NCBI GenBank assembly: GCA_027257055.1
Contig: JAPVLO010000162.1
Span: 558,001 to 622,000 of the forward strand
DNA: 64,000 nt
Reading direction: 5' to 3'
Source: Cephalopachus bancanus
Taxonomy: Eukaryota; Chordata; Mammalia; Primates; Tarsiidae
Positions 1 to 24,500 of the stretch are shown piece after piece. A program made the translations under genes and the position numbers. How positions within the stretch are numbered: the first letter of the stretch is position 1; every line of letters begins with the position of its first letter. The notes beneath the pieces were generated by a model. The model was not told the DNA's origin. It saw only the letters and a list, made by a program, of their open reading frames with translations, and did no database searches.

Positions 1-10100
<10,100 letters not shown>

Positions 10101-10549
10101 GCCGCGGAGTCGGGCGCCCGGGGAGCGCCCCGCCCCGCCCCGCGAGCCACCCCGGGGCCCCCGCTGCGACTCGGCGGCCGGGGCCCCGGCGAGCCTCCGG
10201 CCGGCCCGGGACCTCCGGCGAGACGCCAGACCGCGCGGGGCCCGCCCGAGCGCCGAGCCCCCTGGCAACGTGGACCCGCGAAACGGTCCGTCGACGGCCT
10301 CCCCGCCTCCCGGGGACGGTGCCGGCCCGAGCGAGGCACCGGCTGCGCGCAGGCCACCAGCCCCGCCACGCAGGAGGGCGCGGCGGCCCGCCCACAGCCC
10401 CGGCCCCAGCCCCCTCTGCGGGTCACCAGGGCCGGGCACCCCTCCCTCGACGGGCCCGGAGGCAAGATCCTCGGGCCGCTGCATTTCTCCTCCTCAACCC
10501 CGGCGGCCCCGGTCCCTCCTCTTCTCTCCCCGCTGCCTTGACCATCCAC

Positions 10550-13500
10550 CTGTCGTTCTGAACACTCGGGCTTCCTTCTCTGGCCTCCGCCGTCGCTCGT
10601 CCTGCTCCTTCTCCTGGAATAGTCTTCGCTTGGTCACTCTGGCTGTTCTCTGTTTCAGTCTCACCTCCTCTGGGAAGCCTGCCTTGACTTCCCTCTCGGG
10701 TGGGGTGCCAGAGTCCCGAAGGCCTCCTCATTGGTTTCACTTGTGACTTTAATGCCTAATTTCCACTCGATTCAGCTAAGTCGGGGCCCTCCTGTCTTTT
10801 CATGGCTCGTTTTCTACAGTAATTTTTAATGAAAGATCTTTTCAAATGAAGAAAATCTCCGAGGTAATTGTTTAATGTTGGTATCTTAGCATTTGGATCG
10901 TATTTTGTAAAAATAGGAAAGTCCTAGAGTGCTGTTGATCCTTAAAGTTTAGAGTCTTGTATTTGTAACAGATATAGTGGTATTAGTTGTTGAATCAGAA
11001 CTTTGACCCTCCCCTCCCTCTCCTGGGTTGATCTTTACCTTGAGTGGGCGAAAGACACTCGTGTGTGGCCCTCTCCTGTCTCTTCCTTTCCACTCACCTT
11101 TGTAGCCCCAGTGAGAAGTAGAAATAGCATTGCATATCAGCATCTTATTGTTCATCTCTGCTGAGTATTGCACTTTTTCATATTTTCGAAATGTAAGGTT
11201 TGGATGGGGAAAATGTGACTGGGTAGATTGTTTTATATGTGTTTCTTTAAAAATGAAACTGCTTTCACTAGGCGCGGTGGCTCCTGTCTGCAATCCCAGC
11301 AATTCTAGAGGTCAAGGAGGGAGGAATGCTTGAGTTCAGGCGTTCAAGACTAGCCTGGGCAACATAGTGAAACCTCGTCTCAAAAAGAAAAAAGAAAATG
11401 CTAATATTAGCAGGGTGAGGTGGCATGCACCTGTGGTCCCAGCTATTCCGGCGGCAGAGGTGGAAGGATCTCCTGAGCCCAGGAGTTTGAGGCTGGGGTA
11501 AGCTTGGAATGATGCTGCTGCATTCCAGCCTGGGCAGCAGATTGAGACCCTGTCTCAATAAGTAAGTAAGTAAATAAATAAATAAGTAAACAAATAAATA
11601 TGCCAGGTGCAGTGGCTCACGCCTGTAACCCCAGCACTTAGGGAGGTGGAGGCGAGAGGATTGCCTGAGCCCAAGGGGTTTGAGACCAGCCTGGGCAACT
11701 TGGTGAGACCTTGTCTCAACAGTAAAAATTTTTTTAAAAATTAGCCAGGCGTGGTGGCACACACCTGTAGTTTCAGCTACTTGGAAGGCTGAGGTGGAAG
11801 GACTGTCTGAGCCCAGCAGGTCAAGGCTGCGGTGGCCACTCCAGCCTGGAGGACAGAGTGAGACTCCTACTCAAAACAAACAAACAAACACAAAAAATTG
11901 CTAATTAATTGAAAGTGTCCCCTCCCCTGCAAGATGGGAAACTTTTTCACTGGAGGTCAGGTATACTTACTTGAAAAATATTCTTTGTTGATCCAGAAAA
12001 TACGACTGGAGCAATAGCTATGACGAACCCGCATTTATTGTCAAATACCACCCCCCGCCCCCATGCATTCTGAGAGAACTTAAGACCCCAGGATCTGCCC
12101 TCACCCCCTTCCCGCTATCCACCTTACTCAGGTGAGGCCCCACCCTTAGAGCCTCAGAACCTGAGGCCCAGCAGTGGCTGTGTGCAGGAGAAGGGATGCC
12201 CAGGCCTCCGCTGGCTCTGTGGCATTTCAGCTCGGTGACCTTGGGCAAGTCCTCGAACCTTACTCTCTCTGTCTCTAAAAGGCAGGCGATGTCCCCAGGC
12301 TCACAGCATTGCCCGGGAGCTACTGGGGCAGGGGCTCAGCTTGACACGGGTCCTGCCTCTGAGAACCTGAGCCAAGAATCGCCCTGGGCCAGAGACACAG
12401 AGTGCGGGTGGAGGGGTGAGGGGGGGAAGGACAGAGCTCCCGGGCAGAGAGCCGCCCTCCCGGCCTCCTCTGGGGTGGAAGGATCCCGGGGCTTCGGGTG
12501 CCGTGTTGTGGGTGCTCCACGGGTAAAGGGGAAGTGAGGCTACGCCTGGCCCCTGTGTGATCCTTCCAGTTCCCCCTGGTGGGGCAGGGACCTACAGGAA
12601 CAGGGAGACTCAGCAGTGATGTATCTGGTCCCTCACTCCCCAGGGCAAGAGGGCCCCCCCTGCTGCTTCCCCTGGCCAGGGCGTCGCAGACTGATCATGT
12701 GGTGAGAGGTTCCCTCCCCGATGAGGGTAAAAGTCGGGGTATGTGAGTGTGTGCAGAGTGGGTGGGGGTGACTAGGAGGAAAGCTGTGTCACCAAAGGGA
12801 ACTGAAAGAAAGCCAGTGTGAATGGGAGGGAGGGAGGCAGAGGCCCTAGGGGAAGCGGCTGGCCAACGCTCCCCCCCACTCAGGACTAGCCCCCTTCAGT
12901 GCAGGCCTGGGCGGATGACAGCTGCCTTGGCCTTTCAAAACCTGCCTTCCAGGAGACCCACGCCTTGGATCTGGGCTCCCAGATATCCCGACTTTCTGAG
13001 AATTTGTTGGCTGGACACCAGGCTCTGAGGTCAACAAGGCTGAGTCCAGGCCTGGCTCTATGCTCTGGAACCGTGTGACCCGGAGAAACCATTCACTCTC
13101 GGGATCTCTGTTTCCCCCGATGTGAGAATGGTGACATCAACATCACAGATCGGCTGTGAGGTCTAGATCCTAACCCCTCGTACCTGCCAGGATGAGGCGG
13201 CGAACAATTTCTGCTTTGGGAACAATTTCTGCTTTATCTAAAAACCCTGCCCTCCCTGGCTTCCATTCTATGGCATGAGAGAGACAATAAACTCATAAGT
13301 AACAAAATGAGGTGAGGCTTGGGGGCACATCTGGGCTGTGGCTTTGCTCAGGACATGTGTGCTGGGGAGTTCAGATCAGAGGCACGACTTATCTGACTTG
13401 GGTTTTAACACAACCACTCTGTCTCCTGTCTGCAGGGTGCTCGCTGCACGTTCTGACCTGTGGAAGTGGCAGCTTCACTGTGATCCGTGCCCAGGGCGCC

Positions 13501-16500
13501 ACCACTGGGGCGTCCTGTTTCATTTCTTATTAACTGCCGCCTGCTCAGAGCGTTCTGGAGTGTGACCTGGAAGTCCCGCCCTCAGCCAGCGCTATCCCTG
13601 AACACCTCTAGACTTGGAGTCCCTGCCTTTCCCAATTCACAGCTGTTGAGGATGCTGCCTCAGTGTGCTCCTCATCCCAGGCTCTGGCTCTTTGCTCCTG
13701 GGCTCGATGAAGAACCATGGCTACTTCCCTTCTCCTGATGGGTCACCTCTTCTCTCCCAGACGCCCTGCAACCTGGCTCCCATTCCTTCTTTCTAGACTC
13801 TGTTCTGGCTTCACCCCCTTCTCTGAGCCTCAGATCTGCAGCTCAAGAGCGCCCTGAAGCCCTCAAGACCTCCCCCAGACTCCAGTCTCTGCTGACGTTC
13901 TGGGTCTCTTTCAGTTAAGCTCTCAGATCTCAGGACTTCACTATTGCCTGGATTTCTTTTCTTTTCTTCTTCTTTTTTTTTTTTGAGTTGGAGTCTCACT
14001 CTGTTGCCCAGACTGGAGGGCAGTGGCATGCTCCCGGCCACCGCAGCCTCGACCTTTTGGGCTCAGGTGATCCTTCTGCCTCAACCTTCCAAGTAGCTGG
14101 AACTACAGTCATGTGCCACCATGCTTGGCTAATTGTTTGATTTATTTTAGAGATGAGGTCTCGCCAAGTTGCCCAGTCTGGTCTCGAACCTGTGAGCTCA
14201 GGCAATCCTCTCATCTTGGCCTCCCAAAGTGCTGGGATTATAGATGTGAGACACTGCGCCCAGCCTGGATTTCTTTTTTTTTAAAATCTGAGTTTCAGTC
14301 TGTTGCTCAGGCTGGAGTGTAGTGGCATGATCACAGCTCATCACAGCCTCCAATTCCTGAGCTCAAGCGATCCTCCCACCTCAGCCTCCCAAGTAACTGG
14401 GACTACAGGCATGCACTGCCATGCCTGGCTAATTGTTTGCTTTTTTGTAGAGATGAGTTCTCGCTATGTTGCCCAGGCTTGTCTCAAACTCCTGGGCTTA
14501 AGCAATCTTCCTGCCTCGGCCTCCCAAAGTTCTGGGATTACAGACATGAGACACTGCACCCATCTATAGTCTGGGTTTCTCACCCTCTCCTTTAACTGAC
14601 TGTGGTAGAACTTTCTCACTTTCCTGTGAGTTTTCCTCTCCCACCTCAGCTCACTGAGCCTGTGCCCCTGCCAGGATGCCAGCCCAAGATGTTTTTATCT
14701 CCCCCATCGGCCGCACTTGGTCTGATTCGAGTGTTCCTGAAATCTGCTTAGCTCAGCAGTATACCCAAACTATTTCCCTCCCTACTCCTGGGCTCTGTCA
14801 TGGAAGGGATGGGGCCTCCCTCCTTCCTGCCTGTTTTGAGGACTCACAGGAAAGCATGAGGCACCTGGACAGGAGGAAATGGAGGAGGAGGAAGCCCTCC
14901 CAGAAACCCCAGCCTTCCAGGGCCCCTGAAGTGGGAATGGCTGGTCCCCTGCCTGTGGGGACAGATGCCAGCCTGGCCCCATAAGACCCAACTGAGGATC
15001 TCTTTTGTCTCAAGATGAGCGTGGTGGACGCTCCAGTCTGTAAATGTCCCATCCAGGCCCACCCATCTCTGACGTGGCGTGCAGGGCGCCCCAGCCCTAG
15101 GTTCCAAAGTGCTTATGAGTCGATACATCTCCAGGCCTGAAGCTTAGAATCAAGGCGAGGGACCCTCTCCTCCTCCTCAGGTCAGGACGGTGGTCCCTCT
15201 GGGTAGACTCTGAGGCGGGAAAGGAGGAGGGACTCGGTTCCATCCAGGATGCTAGGGTCAGCGAAAGGGCGGAGGGTGTTCTTCCCCGCCTGCCTCTGGG
15301 CCTCCAGTGGTGGGAGGGGACAGAGCCATCTTCGGGGGTGGGGAGACTCCTTGGGGCTGGCCCGGAGACTCCTGGGGAGGTGCTCTGGGCCTGTAGTCAC
15401 TGAGGTGTGAGGTCATGGGCAGATGTGAGCCCGTGGCCTCTCAGTACTTTGCCGCAGGAGAGGGATGTCCCGACTGACCTTCTTCGGCCCCTTGAGGGGT
15501 GGGCTGCGTGAGGAATTGTGGGTTGAGCATTTTCAGGGAGCACTTGGGGACAGGAACACAGCTTCCTGCCAGCTGGTCACCCCTGGGCCAGCGCTATGAT
15601 TCTGTGAGGTCAGGCCTTGGGGGATCGGGGTGGGGTTTCCCCGGATCCCTCTCCTGCTCTTACAACCTCTGAAGCCGGGCAGAAAGTCAAGAAAGCAGAG
15701 AGCCCCAGGGGCTAGGGCGCCCAGGGAGGCTCATCTGCCAGGGCCCCCTCTTCTCTCTTGGGCCTCCAGGGAAGGGGAGGGTGTCAGGGCTGACTGGAGG
15801 GGGCTTTAGAAGCAGGTTCTCAGCAGGCCAGTGTTCCAGAGCCTCAGCACTGGGCACCAGGAGTCGGTCGAAACCCTGAGCCCACCCAGACACCCGTGCC
15901 GGGCAGACATCTTGAGAACTGGGCCACCCGGTTTCTCCCAGCCTGTCCACCTCCCTTCCCTCCCAAGGCAGCACTCCCAGAGCCATGGGGGTACTGACAC
16001 ACCCTGGCAGCTTCTGGGGGCCATTGCTGGGGAGCAGAGGTGTGGGGAGATGAGAAGAAGAAAGGGGTTCCTGTTCAAGCAGGAAAGAGCTTATGGGGGC
16101 CCCTTCCCTGGTCCCCCAACCCTAAGGAGGCTATGCTTTGCCACAGCAGGCCACAGGAGTGCTCAGCCATCTGGAGAGGAAGTGTGCGAGCCCCAGTGAG
16201 TGTCCTCATTGCTGTTCTGAGGTTCGGGGGTCAGAGAGGGCGGGGCAGGAAGGGCTCCTTGCAGACCAGCAGCCTGCCCCAAACCGTGGAGAAGCCAGGC
16301 ATGCCCCCTTCTCAGGCTGCTGATGGAAGGAGCAGATACAACAAGATAATACCAATGAGACTTTTAAAAAAATTCTTCTTTTTTTTTCTTGAGTTGGAGT
16401 CTCACTCTGTCGCTCAGATTGGAGGGCAGTGGCATACTCTTGGCCACTGCAGCCTCAACCTGCTGGGCTCCGGTGATCCTTCCGCCTCAGCCTTCCAAGT

Positions 16501-18960
16501 AGCTGGAACTACAGACGCATGCCACCACGCCCAGCTAGCTTTTGTGATCTATTGTAGGTCTCACCAAATTGGTCTCACCAAATGGCCCAGGCTGGTCTTG
16601 AACCCCCAGGCTCGGGCAATACTCTCGCCTTGGCCTCTCAAAGTGCTGGGATTAAAGGTTGAGCCACCTCACCTGGACTTTTTTTTTTAAGTTGGGGTCT
16701 CACTCTCTCATCCAGGCTGGAGTGCAGCGGCACGTTCACGGCCCCTGCAGCCTCAGCCTGCTTGGCTCAGGCGATCCTTCTGCCTCAGCCTTCCAAGTAT
16801 CTGGAACTACAGGCATGCGCCACCATGTCCAGCTACTTTTTAAATTTATTGTAAAGGTCTCACCAAATTTCTCAGGCTGGTCTTGACCCCCTGAGCTCAG
16901 GCAATCCTCTCGCCTTGGCCTCCCAAAGTGCTGGGATTATAGGCTTGAGTCACCACACCCGGCCTTATTTTTTAGAGACAAAGTCTTCCTCTATCACGCA
17001 GGCTAGAGAGCAGTGGCATGATCCCAGCTCACTGCAGACTCTAACTCCTGAGCTCAGGCAATCCTCATGCTTCAGCCTCCCAGGTAGCTGAGACTACAGG
17101 TGCAGGCCATCACATCTGGCTAATTACTTATTTATTATTTTTTTAGAGATGGGGTCCTGCTGCTGGTCTGGACCTCCTGGCCTCAAGCAATCCTCTTACC
17201 TGAGTTGCTGGGATGACAGGCGTGAGCCACCATGCCTTGCTAATGAGACCTTAATATCATCTAGACACTGCTGAGCACTTTCTGTACATTATCACACTCA
17301 GTTGTCACCATCGGCCACCAGGAGGTAGTGTTATTCAAATCTTCATTTACGAAGAAGCAAGCTGAGGAACTTGCTAACCTCGTCAACTTCCGCAAGTTAT
17401 GTCTTTGTATTCTTGGCATTATCTGTGGTGCTTGCTGTCTTGCAGAAGCACCACCCAGTGATGCACCTTCTACCTGTGGGTACGTGTGTCCAAATGTCCC
17501 CTTTTTATAAGGACATATTGAATTAAGGCCCACACTACTGACCTCAACAAACTAATTACATACGCTATTTCCAAATAAGGTCACATTCTGAGGTCCTGGG
17601 GTTAGGACTTCGGGGGCGGGGGGATGATTCAACCATAACAGTGTTGAACACCTAGCCTAGTCCACATCAAATGCTAGGGTCATGTTTTCACAATAACCGT
17701 ACAAGGGAGGTGATGTATTATCTTCATCTTACAGCTGAAGACACTGAAGTTCAGAAAGGGAAGGCAGTTCACCCCAAGGCACACAGCAACTAGTACTGGG
17801 ATTTGAACCATACTAGACCACGAGTGACATGTTATCTCTTTGGAGTCAGACCAGGGTTCAGGTCCTAGCTAGATGACCCTGGGCAAGATGTCCACCCTTC
17901 CTGAGTCTGGGTGTCCTTGTGTGTATAATGTCAAGCACTGCTGTTCAGGGGTAAGGATCAGTGTAGCCTGATGCCTGGCATGCAGCAGAAGTGAGCAGCA
18001 GCTGCTTCATCGAGCACGTCCCGTGTTCTGTCTGTTCTGGGTGGCTGCTTCACTGTGACCAGACATCCTGGTTGAGTCCCTGGGGCAAGACAGTCGGGGG
18101 GCAGGTGGGTCCACACCCTGGCAACCCAGAGCTTCCTAGACCCCAATCCAAGGTGTCCAGGGGACACACCCCTCTTCTTCCCTTCCTTCCTTCTGCTGGG
18201 CCTGACACTGTAAGGGGAAGGGTTGATGGAGCTGGCTGGTGGCACCCCCCCCATGCTCAGGCCCCAGGGAGTTGCTGAGGTAGAGAAGGCAGCCCATGTG
18301 CTTGGGGAGTGACAACGGCCCCAAGTGAGCCTGCCTGCCTCCCACTGCGTTCCCTTAAGAACTAAGCTGGGCTCGGTGGCTCAGCCTGTAATCCCGCACT
18401 TTGGCAGGCTGAGGTGAGTGGATTGCCTGAGGCTGCGGGTTTGAGACCCGCCTGGGCAACTTGGCGAGACCTCATGTCTACAATAAATCAAAAATGATCC
18501 GGGCATGGTAGCACGCACCTGTAATTCCGGCTACTCGGAAGGCTGAGTTGGAAAGATTGCTGGAGCCCAGTGGGTCGAGGCTGCGGTGGCTGGGAGCGGC
18601 CACTGCACTCCAGTCTGGACGACCGAGTGAGACTCCAACTCAAAAAAAAGAACAAGCCCATGAGACACCACAGAAATGGACCAGGGGGTGGGATGCAGGG
18701 AGGGCCGACACAAACGGTGGGCACCCTTCTGCTTCTCGACGGTGCTGGTGGTTACACAACTCACTGCCTTGGCCAAAACTCATAGAACTGTACACCAAAA
18801 AGAGTGAACTTTACTGTATATAAATTAAAAGGAATTTTAAAAAAATGTAAACATGATTCAGAAGATCTCAACTCCAAGAAGTTTGGGGAAAATCTTAACT
18901 AATTTATTTGGTTTGTATTTTCCTTTTTATGCAAGCAAAAGACTGATATGAGATAAAAAT
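10550..18960. other. Intergenic region, IRF5 side
   Basis: No gene recognised. It contains an L2-like stretch (about 10,600-10,780), Alu pairs at 11,268-11,580 and 11,600-11,880 (+), 13,965-14,265 and 14,270-14,570 (-), a run of three at 16,375-17,240 (-), one at 18,366-18,640 (+), and MIR-type remnants near 12,180-12,290 and 17,680-17,950 ('gacc(t)tgggcaag' signature). 14,580-16,350 is unique-looking, with only short scattered ORFs. Confidence 0.6.
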
Positions 18961-18967
18961 GTCTTAA

Positions 18968-19249
18968 AGCAACAGTCCCCAACCTTTTTGGCATTGGGGA
19001 CCAGTTCGGTGGAAATTTTTCACAGACCTAGGCGGGGAGAGGGGACCATCAGGCATTAGAGTCTCATAAGGAACCTGCGACCTAGATCCCGTGCATGCAC
19101 AGTACACAACAGGGTTTGTGCTCCTGTGAGAATCTAATGCCCCGCTGATCTGACATAGCATGGTGCTCACCTCCTGCTGTGCGGCCCCTTCTCTAATAGG
19201 CCACAGCCACAGGCAACGGACCTGGACCAGCCCGGGGTTAGGGACTCCT
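18968..19249 (+). mobile_element. hAT-like nonautonomous DNA transposon fossil, copy 1
   Basis: Begins CAACAGTCCCCAACCTTTTTGGC and later has the 'gtgcatgcacagt', 'gagaatctaatgcc' and 'cacctcctgctgtgcggccc' blocks of a well-known mammalian interspersed element with short inverted ends (..GTCCCCAACC / GGTTAGGGACTCC). I am unsure of the family name. An Alu is inserted at its right end, flanked by the duplicated target ACTCCTGTCTT. Confidence 0.7.
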
Positions 19250-19529
19250 GTCTTTTTTTTTTTTTGAGTTGGAGTTTCACTCTGTGGCCGCCGCAGCCTC
19301 GACCTGCTGGGCTCCGGCGATCCTTCTGCTTCAGCCTTCCAAGTAGCTGGAACTACAGGCGCAGGCTACCATGCCCGGCAATTTTTTTTTTTTTTATTGT
19401 AGAGATGAGGTCTTGCCAAGTTGGCCAGGTGGGTCTTGAACCCACAGGCTCAGGCAATCCACTCACCTCAGCCTCCCAAAGTGTTGGGATTACAGGCTGA
19501 GCCACCGGGCCTGGCCTGGGCACTCCTGT
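19250..19529 (-). mobile_element. Alu (lineage-specific type) in the end of the hAT-like element
   Basis: Antisense Alu starting with a poly-T run. The 11-bp target-site duplication ACTCCTGTCTT lies on both sides. It carries the short left arm and 'gccgccgcagcctcgacctgctgggctcc' type found in the youngest-looking Alus of the window. Confidence 0.8.
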
Positions 19530-21560
19530 CTTAAATAACTCTTTTAAGTAAGTCTACAATAAAAAGTCTAAGTAATTTTAAAAAGGAAAAGAACAGATCC
19601 AAAATGCGTCCCTCACAAAGTGGTGCGTGGTGCCTGGCCAGACCTTCTTCTCTCTCTTCCTCCCTCCAGCCTGGCTCTTCCGGGCCACCCTTGCCCTCTT
19701 GTCCTGCTGATCCCTCCCCCGACTTCCTCCCAGCTCTCAGGAAGCTGCGCACTGTCGCCAGTGGTTTGGTGACGTCCACCAAGCTTCCTGACTGCCCCAG
19801 GGATTCAGGTCAAGGGTGCGGGTGGCTCTGGGTGAGAAGTGTATGAATCAGCGTCCTGGTAGGGGACAGGTGACATTGGACAGAAGGGAGCTTAGTGACG
19901 AGAACACTTATGGAGGTGTGGACAGGGCTCCAAAAGCCACTGTGGAACTGCCAGGCACCCAGGGCCTAGCATCAGCGGGGAACCATCTCCAGCCTTAGAG
20001 GAGCTGTCACCATGGCAACGTCAGGGGCAGAGGGAAGAAATCCTGCCTGCTCCAACCTCTTGCCCTCCCGTCTCTTGCACATGTCTCCTGGAGGGAGGCA
20101 CAGAGCTGGCCTGAGGACCATGCATGTTCCCAGAGTGCCCCAGTTGCAGCTGGTGATGGGGCGTTCACCTTGGCCCCTGGTGGGGCTGGAAAGGGCCTGG
20201 CACTGAACTGTGGGCATTTTCTGGCCTGCATACACCACCCCATTGTGAGTCCTGGTCTGCTTGTAAATCACCCCTCCTGCTTCAGGAACGTCTCCCAGGA
20301 GGCTCAGGGGTTTGGTGGACGCCATGTAGGTCCACCGGCCTTGACTGTCCAAGGGTGCAGAGGCAGAGAGGTGGGCAGGCCCAAATCTCATGGGCAAGAC
20401 CTTGCAAGGGGCTCTGCGTCTTGGGACCCAGAAGCCAGCATTGGGAGTGGGGTGAGGGCCAGGGTGGGAGGTCAGAGGCTCAGGGTAGGTCTCTTCCGCA
20501 GGGGTCTCCCCTTGGGGGTCTGTAGGCACCATGCACCCCACCCCGGCAAGTTCTTGGACCAGAACTTGCCAAGCGGCAACTCTACTACTGCGCGGAGGAG
20601 GCCAGGAAGCTGAGCTTCCACTGGGATGAGGGGTGGGGCCTGGGGTGAAAAGTCAAGGGCAGCGCTTGCTCTTCCTACCCTTCAGCTCTGCACTTTGCTC
20701 CTGACCAGAGGCTGACCTCTAGTCCCCAGAGTCCTGTCGGGACCCCTGTGGAAATCTCAGTGAGAAGCAGAAGACCCTCTCCCCACTGGTGGCCTGACCT
20801 CTGGTGTATAGGTGACCCTGGTCTTCACCTTGCCCATGGCCCTTCTGCTCCCTGCTCTGGGTCTCTTTCCAAAGATCTCCCAATGTCTTGATGGGGGGCT
20901 GCAAAACAGACCCCATGCTGTCTCAGCAGGGCCCCAGGCTGAACAGAGAAGGCAGAAGCCTTGAGCAGCCTCCACCCCAAAGCCTCCCTACATGCAGATA
21001 CCCCACCCTGCCCTTCCCTCCATGTCTGCTCTCTAGCCCAACCCACCAGGCCTCCAGTTTTAAGGTGAGCAAGGAAGGGGCGGGTGGCCCCACTCCCACT
21101 GCGCCCTGACCCCACAGGACCCTTGGTGCCAAAGGGAATGCAGACAGCTCAGACCCCCACGCTGGGAGGCGTTCAAGGCCTGAGATAGGGGCAGCGGGTA
21201 GTCGCCACGGAAACCTGACAACAGCCACGCCCAGACCTTAGGACATGTAATTTCCTGGGCCTGGACATCTGTCCTGACTTACAAATCTGAGGCCATCCCC
21301 AGGGCTATGCAGCCCCAAAAAGTCCCACCAAAGCTACAGCCTCTGTGTTGCTCCCTGGGGCCACCCTGTGGCCATCTCAGTGCCTCAGTCCTCCTGCCCA
21401 GGGCCTCCGTGTCCATCCTCCTTCCAGCCTCTGCCCAGAACCTTTCCTGTGGACAGCTCCCCTGAATGGCACAGAAGACAGTATCGCAAACTTTCTGGTG
21501 GGTAAGCTGCCAGCCAAGCCCTTGGAGCAACCACGAAGAAAATCACTCAAAAATGAGATT
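19530..21560. other. Intergenic, repeat-poor; contains an unexplained minus-strand ORF
   Basis: About 2 kb with almost no recognisable repeats. A 189-codon minus-strand ORF spans 19,972-20,541, and a plus-strand open stretch at 20,526-20,655 reads LAKRQLYYCAEEARKLSFHW. I do not recognise either, and no splice partners were found. Treat as possible noncoding or undescribed. Confidence 0.35.
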
Positions 21561-24500
21561 TAAAAAAAATCATTAAAGGAATTAAAATGTTATACCAGAA
21601 CATGCTCACTACATGCCCAAGAAAGCGAAAAAGAAGAAATAGAAGAACAAAAGAGACAAGAGCTGTTTATAAAACAAGCAAAATGGCAGTTGTAAATCAA
21701 ACTATGTGTATCAATAATACTACTAATAAACAACCCCATCAAAAGGCAGAGATTGGCCAGGCGTGATAGCTCACGCCTGTATTTCCAGTACTTTGGGAGG
21801 TCGAAGCGAGAGGATTGCCTGAGCCCAGGGGTTTGAGACTAGCCTAGGCAACCTGGTGAGACCTCGGCTCTACAAAAAACATAAAAAATGAACCAGGTGT
21901 AGTGGCGCACGCCTGTAGTTCCAGCTACTTGGAAGGATCCCCTGAGCCCAGCTGGTCAAGGCTGTGGTAGCATGATCATGCCACTGCACTCTAACTTGGG
22001 TGACAGTGACACTCTGACTCAACAACAAGAAAAAAGGCAGAGAGATCTGTTAGACCACATTAAAAAACAAGATCCAACATGTGTTACTTACAGGAGGAAC
22101 ACTTTAGATTTAAGATGCAAGTAGATTTAAGGAAAAGGATTAAAAAAAGATAAACTACAAACAACAACCATAAAAAACCTGGAGGTGCTATATTAGCATC
22201 AGACAGAATCTGTTTTATTGTATTTATTTTGAGTCAGGATCTCACTCTGTCACCTAGGCTGGAATGCAGTGGCACGGTCACTGCTCACTGCAGCCTTGAC
22301 CTCAAGAGCTCAGGCAATTCGTCTGCCTCCCAAGTAGCTGGGACTATAGGCATGCACCACCACGCTCAGTTAATTTTTGTAAAAATGAGGTCTCGATATG
22401 TTGCCTAGGCTGGTCTTGAACCCCTGAGCTCAAGCAATCTTCCTGCCTTGGCATTCCAAAGTGCTGGGATGACAGGCATGAGCCATAGCACTTGGCCCAG
22501 AATAGATTTTTTTTTTTTGAGTTGGAATCTCACTCTGTCGCCCAGACTGGAGTGCAGTGGCCGCTCCCGGCCACCGCAGCCTCGACCTGCTGGGCTCCGG
22601 CGATCCTTCCGCCTCAGCCTTCCAAGTAGCCGGAATTACAGGCATGCGCTACCATGTACGGCTGATTATTTGATTTATTGTAGAGATGAGGGCTCGCCAA
22701 GTTGCCCGGGCGGGTCTTGAACCCGCGGGCTCAGGCAATCCATTCACCTCAGCCTCCCAAAGGTGCGGGATTACAGGCTGAGCCACCGAGCCCGGCTTAG
22801 ATTTTGTTTTTTAATCACTAAAGATAAAGATTACATTTTATGATGATAAAAGGATAACCCATCAGGAAGATGTGACAGGTATAAATATACATGCACCTAA
22901 CAACAGAGTCATACTTAACATAATATATAAAAATTAACTCAAAATGGATCAAAGGCCTATATATGAGTTACTACTATAAAACTCCTATAAGTAAAAACAG
23001 TGAGGCTGGGTGCAGTGGCTCATACCTGTAATCCCAGGGCTTTGGGAGACCAAGGCTAGAAGATTTCTTGGGAGCAGGAGGTTGAGACTAGCCTGGGCAA
23101 CATAGCAAGACTCCATCTCAAAAATAAATAGATAAGTAAATAAATAAATAAAGTAAAATAATTTAAAATGCAGTGATAAATTTTCCTAACCTTAGTTTAG
23201 CTAATGCTTCCTTAAATATGATACCAAAAGCACAGACAGTAAGAGAAAAAACAGATAAGTTGGACTTAATCAAAATTAAAAACTTTTGTGCTTCAAAGAA
23301 CACCATTTATTTTTTTATTTTTATTTTTTATTTTTTTTGAGTTGGAGTCTCACTCTGTCGCCCAGACTGTAGTGCAGTGGCCACTCCCGGCCACCGCAGC
23401 CTCGACCTGCTGGGCTCCAGCGATCCTTCCGCCTCAGCCTTCCAAGTAGCCAGAATTACAGGCATGCGCTACCACGCCTGGCTGATTTTTTGATTTATTG
23501 TAGAGATGAGGTCTTGCTGCCCAGGCGGGTCTCGAACCCGAGGGCTCAGGCAATCCACTCACCTCAGCCTCCCAAAGGCGCGGGATTACAGGCTGAGCCA
23601 CTGAGCCTGGCTAAGAACACCATTTAAAAAGTGAGAAAGCAACCTACAGAATGGGACAAATATTTGCTAGCCATGTGCCTGATAGCAATGTGTATCTAGA
23701 ATATACAAAGAGCATGTACAACTTAATAATAAAGACAAATAACCAAATTTACATGTCAGCAAGGGATTTGAGTAGACGTTTTCCCAAAGGAGATACAGAA
23801 ATGTTGAATGAACACATGCTAAGATGTTTACCATCATTGAGACCGGGCGTGGTGCCTCCTGCCTGTAATCCCAGCACTTTGGAGTTCGAGGCAGGAGGAT
23901 GGTTTAAGCCTAGGAGTTCGAGACCAGCCTAGGCAAAATAACAAGACCTCGTCTTTACAAAAAAATTAAAAATTACCCAGGCTTGGTGGCTCACGCCTGT
24001 TGTCCCAGCACTTTGAAGTCTGAGGCAGGAGTATGGTCTGAGCCTAGGAGCTTGAGACCAGTCTAGGCAAAATGGCAAGACCTCATCTTAAAATAAAAAA
24101 TTAAAGGCCAGGCGCGGTGGCTCAAGCCCGAAATTTCAGCACTTTGGGAGGCCGGGGTGAGGGGATTACCTGAGTTCACAAGTTCAAGAACAGCCTGGAC
24201 AACTTGGCGAGACCTCATCTCTACAATAAATAACAAAATTAGCCAGGTGTGATAGTGCGTGCCTGTAGTTCTAGCTACTTGGAAGGCTGAGGCAGAAGGA
24301 TCGCCTGAGCACAGCAGGTCGACACTGGGGTGAGCATGCCACTGCACTCCAGTCTGGGCAACAAAGTGAGACCTCAACTCAAAGTAGCGCTGACCTGCTG
24401 GACTCAGGTAATCCTTCCACCTCAGACTTCCAAGTAGCCAGAAGTACAGGTGTGCACTACCATGCCCAGCTAATTTTTTTGTTGTTGTACAGAAGAGTTG

